In this document: piece by piece, positions 52,794 through 60,312 of the stretch
Layout: the number at the start of each line of letters is the position of its first letter
How positions within the stretch are numbered: position 1 is the first letter of the stretch
Assembly: GCA_035690495.1 (NCBI GenBank)
Contig: DASSKK010000081.1
Span: 62,001 to 126,000, forward strand
Origin: DASSKK01 sp035690495
Lineage (GTDB): Bacteria > Actinomycetota > Actinomycetes > Propionibacteriales > Nocardioidaceae
Reading direction: 5' to 3'
Length of the DNA: 64,000 nucleotides
Notes under the pieces: generated by a model
Told to the model about the DNA's origin: nothing
What the model saw: only the letters and a program-made list of their open reading frames with translations
Database searches by the model: none
Program-made: the position numbers and the translations under genes

Positions 52794-53096
52794 GTGGGTC
52801 TGGTTCTGAGCATCATCTACTTCGCGCTGTGGGCGTTCCTGGCCCTGCTGTTCGTGCGGCTCGTGGTCGACTGGGTGCAGGTCTTCGCCCGTTCCTGGAT
52901 CCCGCACGGCCCCCTGCTGGTGGTCCTGGAGGTGGTGTACTCCATCACCGACCCGCCGATCTTGTTCGTACGCCGTTTCGTGCCGCCGCTGCGGCTGGGC
53001 AGCGTCGCCCTGGACACCAGCTTCCTGATCGTGATGATCGTGGTCTATCTGCTGATGAGCGTTGTCGGCCGGCTCGCGTTCGCCTTCGCGAGCTGA
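52794..53096 (+). CDS. yggT: YggT-family membrane protein
   Basis: A 100-residue protein with two membrane segments (LSIIYFALWAFLALLFVRLVVDW and LIVMIVVYLLMSVVGRLAFAF) and a conserved central ITDPPILFVRRFVPPLRLGS. It is found between sepF and divIVA in many actinobacteria; the role is unclear, perhaps membrane shape or osmotic stability. GTG start, leaderless. Confidence 0.9.
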   Translation: MGLVLSIIYFALWAFLALLFVRLVVDWVQVFARSWIPHGPLLVVLEVVYSITDPPILFVRRFVPPLRLGSVALDTSFLIVMIVVYLLMSVVGRLAFAFAS

Positions 53097-53289
53097 GGGG
53101 CGTTCTGGTGCCGGAACAGAGCTGGTGCGGGTATCCTTCGGCAAGCCCGGAACCGGCGCGCCCCACCCGCAGGTGCCTCGAAGATTCGGAGTACGGTGGG
53201 CGGTGCACGAACCGCGACTTGCAGTGTACGGGTGCACGTACCGCCGACAACACAGACGACACAGACGACTACGACAAAAGGGTGAGGTC

Positions 53290-54036
53290 ATGCCGCTGAC
53301 GCCTGAGGACGTGAGCAACAAGCGCTTTACTCCCGTCCGGCTCCGTGAGGGCTACGACATGGGTGAGGTCGACCAGTTCCTCGACGAGGTGGAGGCGGAG
53401 CTCTCCCGGCTCACCCGCGAGAACGACGACCTGCGTAGCAAGCTGTCGGCGGCCCAGCAGGGCGGCGCGCCGCCGGCTCCGGTCGTGGAGGAGAGGCCGG
53501 CTCCCGAGCCGGAGCCGGAGCCGGAGCCGGAGCCCGCACCGGCTGCTCCCGCCACCACCGAGGCACCCAGCGAGACGATCAAGGTCGCGACGGTCGCCGA
53601 TGCGTCGAGCGCTGCTGCCCGGCTGCTGGAGATCGCCACGCGCAACGCCGACGAGCTCGTCGCGGACGCCAAGAACCAGGCCGACAAGATCATCGGCGAG
53701 GCACGCACGAAGTCCGAGAGGCTGGAGTCGGAGAGCAAGGCCAAGGCGGACCGGCTCGAGTCCGACGCGCGTACCCGCTCGCAGATGCTCGACTCCGAGA
53801 CTGCCGAACGCCGTCAGCAGCTGTTCGGCGACCTGGAGAAGGAGCGGGACAAGCTCAACGGCGAGGTGGAGAACCTCCGTTCGTTCGAGCGCGAGTACCG
53901 CTCGCGTCTGAAGAGCTACTTCCAGCAGCAGCTGGCCGCACTGGACGGCAGCGGTGAGGGCGGGATCGTCGCGGGTGGCGACCACGCTCCCAAGCGGCTG
54001 AAGTCGCTGCTCGGCGACGAGTCGCCGGAAAGTTGA
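53290..54036 (+). CDS. divIVA: DivIVA/Wag31 polar growth protein
   Basis: The 248-residue coiled-coil protein begins MPLTPEDVSNKRFTPVRLRE, the DivIVA membrane-binding start, followed by GYDMGEVDQFLDEVEAEL. A Pro/Glu repeat linker (PEPEPEPEPEP) and a long C-terminal coiled coil (about 135-220) follow. It marks curved membrane at the poles and directs growth in actinobacteria. A possible -10, TATCCT, lies at 53132-53137. Its stop codon lies inside the palindromic element at 54032-54105. Confidence 0.95.
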   Translation: MPLTPEDVSNKRFTPVRLREGYDMGEVDQFLDEVEAELSRLTRENDDLRSKLSAAQQGGAPPAPVVEERPAPEPEPEPEPEPAPAAPATTEAPSETIKVATVADASSAAARLLEIATRNADELVADAKNQADKIIGEARTKSERLESESKAKADRLESDARTRSQMLDSETAERRQQLFGDLEKERDKLNGEVENLRSFEREYRSRLKSYFQQQLAALDGSGEGGIVAGGDHAPKRLKSLLGDESPES

Positions 54037-54105
54037 GATGTGCCTGGTTCCCGCGTTGCGCGGCGAACGAGGCAGATCTCAACGGGGAACCAGGCACATC
54101 TCAAC
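54032..54105. repeat. 74-bp palindromic element, copy B, between convergent divIVA and ileS
   Basis: Arms 54032-54052 and 54085-54105 are perfect 21-bp complements. Their GTTGA/TCAAC ends supply the TGA stop of divIVA on the plus strand (54034-54036) and of ileS on the minus strand (54101-54103). The loop carries GAGGCAGATCTCAAC, a variant copy of the right arm. It is related to 14647-14718. It may act as a two-way terminator. Confidence 0.78.
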
Positions 54106-57100
54106 GTGTGAGGGAGAAGCGCAGGCCTAGGTCCTGGTTGGTGACCACGGTGCCCTGCGGGTCGCCCTCGGTGAGCTGTACGGCGAGCACCTCCTCGGCC
54201 ACCATCGCGCCGTTCTCCCGCAACGCTTCGGCGGTCTGCCCTCCGGCCGACCAGGTGAGCACGATCCGGTCGCTGACGTCCAGGCCGGCGTTCTTGCGCG
54301 CTTCCTGCACCAGCCGCACCACCTCGCGCGCAACTCCCGCACGCACCAGCTGGGGCGTCATCGTGAGGTCGAGGGCGATCGTCTCGCCCTGGTCGTTGGC
54401 CACCGACCAGCCCTTGCGGGGATGCTCGGAGACGACCACCTCCTCGGCCAGCACCTCGACGGTCTCCCCGTCCACGGTCACCTCCGCGCGTCCCGAGCGG
54501 GCCAGCGAAGCCGCGAGCACCCCGGCGTCGGCGGCGGCGATCGCGGCGGCGACCGCAGGGGTCCGCTGCGCGAACCGCCGGCCGAGGGCGCGGAAGCTCG
54601 CCTTCGCGGCGTACTCGACGAGCTCCATGTCCTCACCCGGCTCGCTCGAGGATGTCGAGAACGACTCGAGCGCGCCGACGTTCAGCTCGTCGGCCACCTC
54701 CGCGCGCAGCTCGTCGTCCAGCGCCGCCCAGGCGACGGATCCGACCAGTGCCCGCCGCAGCGGCTGCCGGGTGCGCACCTTCGCGTCGGCCCGTGCCGCC
54801 CTGCCGAGCTCGACGAGTCGCCGGGCCAGCGCGACCCGCGAGGACAGCTGGTCGTCGAGGACATCGGTCGACCCTGCCGGCCAGGCGGACAGATGGACCG
54901 ACTCGGCGGCGTCGGCGTCCACGGAGCGCACCAGGTCCTGCCAGACCCGTTCGGTGACGAACGGCGTGATCGGAGCCATCAGCCCGGTCAGCGTCCTGAG
55001 CGTGTCGTGCAGGGTGGCCAGCGCAGCTGCATCGCCCTCCCAGAACCGACGGCGGGACCGCCGTACGTACCAGTTGGACAGGTCGTCGACGAACCCGGCC
55101 AGCAGCTGACCGGTCCGCTGGGTGTCGAAGCTCTCCATCGCGGTGGTCACGTCTCGCACCAGCAGTGCCGTCTGCGTGGCCAGCCAGCGGTCGAGCACCG
55201 GCCGGTCGGAGAGCTCGGGGACTGCCGTCGACGACGGGGTCCAGCCGGCTGCGCGGGCATACAGCACGTGGAAGGCCACGGTGTTCCAGTAGGTGAGCAG
55301 GACCTTGCGGACGATCTCCTGCAGTGCGTGATGGCCGACCCTGCGGGCAGCCCATGGGGAGCCCGAGGCCACCATGAACCAGCGCACCGCGTCGGCGCCG
55401 TGCTCGTCCATCAGCGGGATCGGCAGCAGGATGTTGCCGAGATGCTTGGACATCTTGCGCCCGTCCTCGGCCAGCAGGAGCCCGAGGCACACCACGTTCT
55501 TGTACGACGACGCGTCGAACACCAGCGTGCCGACCGTCATCAGCGTGTAGAACCACCCTCGGGTCTGGTCGATCGCCTCGCAGATGAAGTCGGCCGGGTA
55601 CGCGCGCTCGAGCCGCTCGCCCGAGCCGGGTGCGTGCGGGTAACCCCACTGCGCGAACGGCATCGACCCGGAGTCGAACCATCCGTCGATCACCTCCGGC
55701 ACGCGCGTGGAGACCTCGCCGCACGACGGGCACGCGAAACCGACCTCGTCGACGTACGGACGGTGCGGATCGAGCCCGGACTGGTCGGCACCGGTCAGCT
55801 CGGAGAGCTCTGCGAGCGAGCCGACGCAGGTCTGGTGGCCGGCCTGACAGCGCCAGATGGGCAGCGGCGTGCCCCAGTAGCGGCTGCGGGACAGCGCCCA
55901 GTCGACGTTGTTCTCCAGCCAGTCGCCGTACCGGCCGTGCTTGATCGTGTCCGGCACCCAGTTCGTGCTCTCGTTCTCCGCCAGCAACGCGTCCTTGCGG
56001 CGGGTGGTGCGGATGTACCACGACGGCATCGCGTAGTACAGCAGCGTCGTGTGACAGCGCCAGCAGTGCGGATAGCTGTGCTCGTAGGGGACGTGGCGGA
56101 ACAGCAGCCCGCGTCGTTCCAGGTCGGCGACCAGGCCCGCATTCGCGTGACGGAAGAACTCGCCGCCCACGAGCGGGATGTCCTCGTGGAAGTGCCCTTG
56201 CGAGTCGATCGGGTTGAGCATGGCGACACCGTTGCGTCGGCAGGAGGCGAAGTCGTCCTCACCGAACGCCGGCGACTGGTGCACCAGTCCCGTGCCGTCC
56301 TCGGCGCTCACGTAGCTCTCGGTGACCACATAATGCGCCTTCGGCGCATCATCGGGCTTCCCGGCGGTGTCCGAATCCGGCCAGGCGACGAGCTCGAAGG
56401 GGCGCTGGTAGGTCCAGCCGGCCATCTCGGACCCCGTGAACCTGTCCGCGACGCTCCAGCCCTCACCCAGCACCTGCTCCACGAGTGCCTCGGCGACGAC
56501 GACCCGCTGAGGCGGCCCGTCCTCAGGGCGGGCGGTGGCTGTGACATAGGTGAGGTCCGGGTGGACGGCGACCAGGGCGTTGGAGACCAGCGTCCACGGC
56601 GTCGTTGTCCAGATCAGCAGCGACGCGCCCGGCTCGCCCGGCCGGTCGGGGTCGCCGGCGAAGGGTCCGGACGTGAGCGGGAACCGCACGAAGACGCTCG
56701 GATCCGTGATCGTCTCGTAGCTGCCGGGCTGACCGAGCTCATGGTCGGAGAGCGCCGTGCCGCAGCGCGGACAGTACGGCGCCACCCGGTAGTCCTCCTG
56801 CAGCAGGCCCTGGCCGTGGATCTGCTTGAGGGCCCACCAGACCGACTCGATGTAGGGGGCGTCCATGGTCCGGTACGGGTCCCGCATGTCGATCCAGCAG
56901 CCCATCCGGTCGGTCATCGCCTCCCAGAGGTCCACGTGCCGCAGCACCGACTCCCGGCACTTGGCGTTGAACGCAGCGATGCCGTAGGCCTCGATGTCGG
57001 GCTTGCCGGAGAAGCCGAGCTCCTTCTCGACCGCCAGCTCCACGGGCAGGCCGTGACAGTCCCACCCGCCCTTGCGGTTCACCTGGTAGCCCTGCATGGT

Positions 57101-57322
57101 CTTGAAACGGGGGAAGGCGTCCTTGAAGGCGCGGGCCTCGACATGGTGCGTGCCGGGCTGCCCGTTGGCAGTCGGCGGGCCCTCGAAGAACGTCCAGCTC
57201 TGCCGCCCCTGGTTGACCTCGACCGACTTCTCGAAGGTGCGGTGCTCCCTCCAGAAGTCGAGCACCTCGTGCTCGAGCGCGGGCAGGTCCACCTGAGGGG
57301 GGACGGGGGTGTACTCGCTCAC
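54101..57322 (-). CDS. ileS: Isoleucyl-tRNA synthetase
   Basis: The 1073-residue class I synthetase charges tRNA(Ile). The HIGH-equivalent is GTHH in PPTANGQPGTHHVEAR; GGWDCHGLPVELAVEKELG, TTTPWTLVSNALVAVHP (editing domain) and KMSKHLGN are further signatures. The length and motifs are those of the type 2 (eukaryote-like) group. GTG 57322 is preceded by GAAGGGAAG, which is locked in a hairpin. A T-box leader lies upstream, so expression rises with uncharged tRNA(Ile). Confidence 0.96.
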   Translation of the reverse strand: MSEYTPVPPQVDLPALEHEVLDFWREHRTFEKSVEVNQGRQSWTFFEGPPTANGQPGTHHVEARAFKDAFPRFKTMQGYQVNRKGGWDCHGLPVELAVEKELGFSGKPDIEAYGIAAFNAKCRESVLRHVDLWEAMTDRMGCWIDMRDPYRTMDAPYIESVWWALKQIHGQGLLQEDYRVAPYCPRCGTALSDHELGQPGSYETITDPSVFVRFPLTSGPFAGDPDRPGEPGASLLIWTTTPWTLVSNALVAVHPDLTYVTATARPEDGPPQRVVVAEALVEQVLGEGWSVADRFTGSEMAGWTYQRPFELVAWPDSDTAGKPDDAPKAHYVVTESYVSAEDGTGLVHQSPAFGEDDFASCRRNGVAMLNPIDSQGHFHEDIPLVGGEFFRHANAGLVADLERRGLLFRHVPYEHSYPHCWRCHTTLLYYAMPSWYIRTTRRKDALLAENESTNWVPDTIKHGRYGDWLENNVDWALSRSRYWGTPLPIWRCQAGHQTCVGSLAELSELTGADQSGLDPHRPYVDEVGFACPSCGEVSTRVPEVIDGWFDSGSMPFAQWGYPHAPGSGERLERAYPADFICEAIDQTRGWFYTLMTVGTLVFDASSYKNVVCLGLLLAEDGRKMSKHLGNILLPIPLMDEHGADAVRWFMVASGSPWAARRVGHHALQEIVRKVLLTYWNTVAFHVLYARAAGWTPSSTAVPELSDRPVLDRWLATQTALLVRDVTTAMESFDTQRTGQLLAGFVDDLSNWYVRRSRRRFWEGDAAALATLHDTLRTLTGLMAPITPFVTERVWQDLVRSVDADAAESVHLSAWPAGSTDVLDDQLSSRVALARRLVELGRAARADAKVRTRQPLRRALVGSVAWAALDDELRAEVADELNVGALESFSTSSSEPGEDMELVEYAAKASFRALGRRFAQRTPAVAAAIAAADAGVLAASLARSGRAEVTVDGETVEVLAEEVVVSEHPRKGWSVANDQGETIALDLTMTPQLVRAGVAREVVRLVQEARKNAGLDVSDRIVLTWSAGGQTAEALRENGAMVAEEVLAVQLTEGDPQGTVVTNQDLGLRFSLTR

Positions 57323-57333
57323 GACGTTCGCTT

Positions 57334-57605
57334 CCCTTCGGCGGTCGAGCCTGTCGAGACCATGGCCGAAGGGACGAGATCGCCTGCCGTGCGGCCGGCC
57401 GCTCCCGCGGTACCACCCTCCTTGGCGATCCGGCGCGCCGGATCACCCGCTCTCGCTCACCGCTGCCGGGTCTACCCTCCCTCCCGGAGACCGGTGGGGA
57501 GCTCTTCCGGCGGCTCGGGGGTGATCTTCGCTGCCGACACCACCTCCCGGGCTCACACCGTCCCCGGGTCGCTGGCGGCGTGCCTGGCAGCTACTCTTCC
57601 CGTCG
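57334..57605 (-). promoter_or_regulatory. T-box riboswitch leader of ileS, translational type
   Basis: On the minus strand the leader contains the T-box sequence GGGTGGTACCGCG (+ strand 57406-57418). Upstream of it is a stem I region near 57577-57600, with a specifier ATC (57523-57525 complement) after GAAG. Downstream, CCCTTCGGC and GCCGAAGGG (+ strand 57365-57373 and 57334-57342) pair to hide the ribosome binding site. This is the class II T-box layout of actinobacterial ileS. The loop of that hairpin is the GGTCTCGAC-type repeat. Confidence 0.85.
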
Positions 57606-57772
57606 TCGCCGTTGCGGTGCCCCCAAGTCTGCCAGAGTCCGTGCCGCGGGCTCATCCGGGTTTCCGCGCGTCGGGTTGTCTGGACCACAGGTGCGGCATA
57701 TCCTCAGCGCACGCGTGTGGCAGACCCCACACGCCCGTTATTTCTGCGGCTTGGCAAGGGGACCGTACGGCG
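57606..57772 (+). promoter_or_regulatory. Promoter and leader hairpin of the DksA-like gene
   Basis: A -35 TTGTCT (57676-57681) and -10 TATCCT (57699-57704) are 17 bp apart. After it, GCGTGTGG (57713-57720) and CCACACGC (57727-57734) form an 8-bp stem with a 6-nt loop in the leader. Confidence 0.6.
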
Positions 57773-58642
57773 ATGGCGCGAGCGACCACGAAGAAGACCG
57801 CCACTCCCACCGGGGCCTCGCGCGCCTCGGCGAAGAAGACCCCGGCCAAGAAGAGCTCCCGAGCCAACGCGCCCGCTAAGAAGAGCGCTGCGAAGAAGGC
57901 TCCCGCGAAGACAAGCCCGACGAGAAAGAGCACCGCCAAGAAGGCCACGGCCAAGAAGGCGCCTGCGAAGAAGACCACCGCCAAGAAGGCCACCGCCAAG
58001 AAGGCGCCTGCGAAGCGGACGTCGACGAAGAAGTCCACCGCCAAGAAGGCCGCCGCCACCACGAAGGCGCCGGTCAAGAAGGCGGCCACGAAGAAGTCCG
58101 CCGCGATACGGGCGCCCGCGAGCAGGTCCGCCTCGACCAGGGCGAGCACGAAGAAGGCAGCCGCCAAGAAGAGCGCACCCACCTCGCGGAGGCCCGGCAA
58201 GTCGTCCCCCGGCCGCCCCGGCAAGTCGTCCCCCGGCCGCCCCGCCCATCGCCGGCTGGCGGTCAAGGCCGACGAGAAGCCCTGGACCGCCAAGGAGCTC
58301 GCCGCAGTGCGCACCGGGCTGGGCGAGGAGCGGGCACGGCTGCGTTCGGAGCTCAACCTGGTCGAGGTCGAGCTGCACGACCTGATGCGCGACGCCGGCG
58401 ACGGCGCGGGCAACGACCAGGCCGACGTCGGTTCGACGACCTTCGAACGCGACCACGAGATGAGCCTGGCCAACAACGCCCGGGAGATGCTCGCCCAGAT
58501 CGAGCGTGCCCTCGACAGGATCGAGGACGGCAGCTACGGCCGGTGCGAGAGCTGCGGTCAGCCGATCGGCAAGATGCGGGTGATGGCCTTCCCGCGTGCG
58601 ACACTGTGCCTGTCATGCAAACAACGCGAGGAGCGTCGCTGA
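57773..58642 (+). CDS. DksA/TraR zinc-finger protein with histone-H1-like Lys/Ala tail
   Basis: The 289-residue protein has a 150-residue N-terminus of Ala/Lys repeats (KKTAAKKAPAK type), like histone H1 or HupB tails, coded by repeated AAGAAGGC units. After KPWTAKELAAVRTGLGEERARL, the C-terminal DksA/TraR domain has a coiled coil and a four-Cys zinc finger: CESCGQPIGKMRVMAFPRATLCLSCKQ. It could bind DNA with the tail and RNA polymerase with the DksA part; both are inference. The ATG has GGGGA upstream. Two copies of GGCAAGTCGTCCCCCGGCC lie at 58196-58240. Confidence 0.85.
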   Translation: MARATTKKTATPTGASRASAKKTPAKKSSRANAPAKKSAAKKAPAKTSPTRKSTAKKATAKKAPAKKTTAKKATAKKAPAKRTSTKKSTAKKAAATTKAPVKKAATKKSAAIRAPASRSASTRASTKKAAAKKSAPTSRRPGKSSPGRPGKSSPGRPAHRRLAVKADEKPWTAKELAAVRTGLGEERARLRSELNLVEVELHDLMRDAGDGAGNDQADVGSTTFERDHEMSLANNAREMLAQIERALDRIEDGSYGRCESCGQPIGKMRVMAFPRATLCLSCKQREERR

Positions 58643-59211
58643 GTCCCAGCGGCCGGCCGGACGACGAGTGCGCTCATCGCGATCAGCGGGCGGATCGCGG
58701 ATGTCGTCGGCCTCGCAGGTTCTATCTCGGCATCTTCGCGGCCGTGGCAGTGCTCGGCTACGCCGTCGACCTGACCACCAAGACCTTGGCGGTGGCTCAT
58801 CTGACACCCGGCGTGCCGGTCCAGGTGGTCGGCGACGTGCTGAGGCTGTACATCGCCCGCAACGCCGGAGCAGCGTTCAGCACCGGCACGTCGTACACCC
58901 TGGTCCTGTCGTGCGTGGCGATCGTCGCCGCGATCGCGGTGCTGTGGGTGGCCCGGCGGCTGGGCAGCACGGGCTGGGCGATCGGTCTCGGATTCCTGCT
59001 GGCCGGGGTGCTCGGCAACCTGACCGACCGGATCTTCCGGGAGCCAGGCGTGCTGCGGGGGCACGTCGTCGACTTCCTGGCCCTGCCTCACTGGCCGATC
59101 TTCAACGTCGCGGACATCTGCATCAACGTCGCCGCCGCGGTGATCATCGTCCAGGCCCTCAGGGGCATGCGGGTCGACGGGCGCCGCCACCCCCGTGGGC
59201 AGGACTCGTGA
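58615..59211 (+). CDS. lspA: Lipoprotein signal peptidase II
   Basis: The 198-residue protein has four membrane segments and cleaves prolipoprotein signal peptides. Catalytic Asp138 is in NLTDRI and Asp167 in FNVADICI; RNAGAAFS and GHVVDFLALP are family motifs. ATG 58615 lies inside the end of the preceding gene and has no clear ribosome binding site; a CTG at 58639 has GAGGAG upstream and is an alternative. The cytoplasmic N-terminus is longer than in E. coli. Overlaps rluD by 4 nt. Confidence 0.92.
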   Translation: MQTTRGASLSPSGRPDDECAHRDQRADRGCRRPRRFYLGIFAAVAVLGYAVDLTTKTLAVAHLTPGVPVQVVGDVLRLYIARNAGAAFSTGTSYTLVLSCVAIVAAIAVLWVARRLGSTGWAIGLGFLLAGVLGNLTDRIFREPGVLRGHVVDFLALPHWPIFNVADICINVAAAVIIVQALRGMRVDGRRHPRGQDS

Positions 59212-60161
59212 GTGAGCCACAGGGGCCGCAGACCTCGCAGAGCCGCACCGTCCACGTGCCGGACGGGATGGCCGGCGAACGTGTCGACGCGGCTCTGGCC
59301 CGGATGTTCGGCTTCTCCCGCTCGCGGGCCGTTCACCTCATCGGCGCGGGCCACGTCAGCGTCGACGGCCATCATCCGGCCAAGTCCGAGCGCGTCGAGG
59401 TGGGCGCGATGCTGCACGTGGAGATGCCGGCGGAGCCAGACCCGGTCGCGGTCGTCCCGGAGGCGGTGGAGGGGATCTCGATCCTGCATGACGACTCGGC
59501 CATCGTGGTGATCGACAAGCCGGTCGGCGTCGCCGTCCACCCCAGCCCAGGGTGGAGCGGACCCACCGTGGTCGCGCACCTGAAGGCGGCGGGATTCGGC
59601 ATCGCGACAAGCGGGGCCGCCGAGCGTCAGGGGATCGTGCAGCGTCTCGACGTGGGCACGTCGGGGGTGATGGTGATCGCCAAGTCCGAGCGCGCCTACT
59701 CGGTGCTGAAGAACGCCTTCCGCCGGCGTGCGATCGACAAGACCTACCACGCCCTGGTCCAGGGGCATCCCGACCCGTTGCGTGGCACGGTAGAGGCGCC
59801 GATCGGACGCCACCCGAAGCACGACCACCGCTTCACGGTGATGGCCGACGGCAAGCCGAGCGTGACCCACTACGAGACGCTCGAGGCCCACCGCTTCGCG
59901 AGCCTGCTCGAGATCCACCTGGAGACCGGGCGGACCCACCAGATCCGCGTGCACATGGCTGCCCTGAAGCACCCCTGCCTGGGCGACCTGACCTACGGCG
60001 CCGACCCGGTGCTGGCCCGCCGGATGCACCTCGAGCGCCAGTGGCTGCACGCCTGCCGGCTGGGCTTCGAGCATCCGGAGTCCGGGGAGTACGTCGAGTT
60101 CTCCTCGCCGTACCCTGCCGACCTGCAGTGCACGCTCGACGAGATCCGCGACGCGCATTGA
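59208..60161 (+). CDS. rluD: Ribosomal pseudouridine synthase RluD-like
   Basis: The 317-residue protein has an S4 domain (RVDAALARMFGFSRSRAVHLIGAGHVSVDG) and the RluA catalytic domain with catalytic Asp in VQRLDVGTSGVMVIAK. It makes pseudouridines in 23S rRNA; the exact target is inferred from the family. GTG 59208 overlaps the lspA stop (GTGA). A position after lspA is usual in actinobacteria. Confidence 0.93.
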   Translation: MSEPQGPQTSQSRTVHVPDGMAGERVDAALARMFGFSRSRAVHLIGAGHVSVDGHHPAKSERVEVGAMLHVEMPAEPDPVAVVPEAVEGISILHDDSAIVVIDKPVGVAVHPSPGWSGPTVVAHLKAAGFGIATSGAAERQGIVQRLDVGTSGVMVIAKSERAYSVLKNAFRRRAIDKTYHALVQGHPDPLRGTVEAPIGRHPKHDHRFTVMADGKPSVTHYETLEAHRFASLLEIHLETGRTHQIRVHMAALKHPCLGDLTYGADPVLARRMHLERQWLHACRLGFEHPESGEYVEFSSPYPADLQCTLDEIRDAH

Positions 60162-60312
60162 GCCCGGTTCCCGGGAATCGTCGGTGGGTCCTGCCACGCT
60201 GGTCGGTGTCGGTGTCATAGGCTGACGGCCTTCCCCCAGAAGGTCGGCCGGGCCTGCCACCGGTCAGCGCTCGCGTGCGCTCTCGAGTCGGAAAGGGGCG
60301 GTTGTCTCTCCC

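Noticed and set aside
54422..57772. Open frame on the plus strand through the whole of ileS into the DksA-like gene
   Set aside because: It is the shadow of the ileS gene on the other strand. The DksA-like protein starts at its own ATG (57773) after a recognisable promoter.
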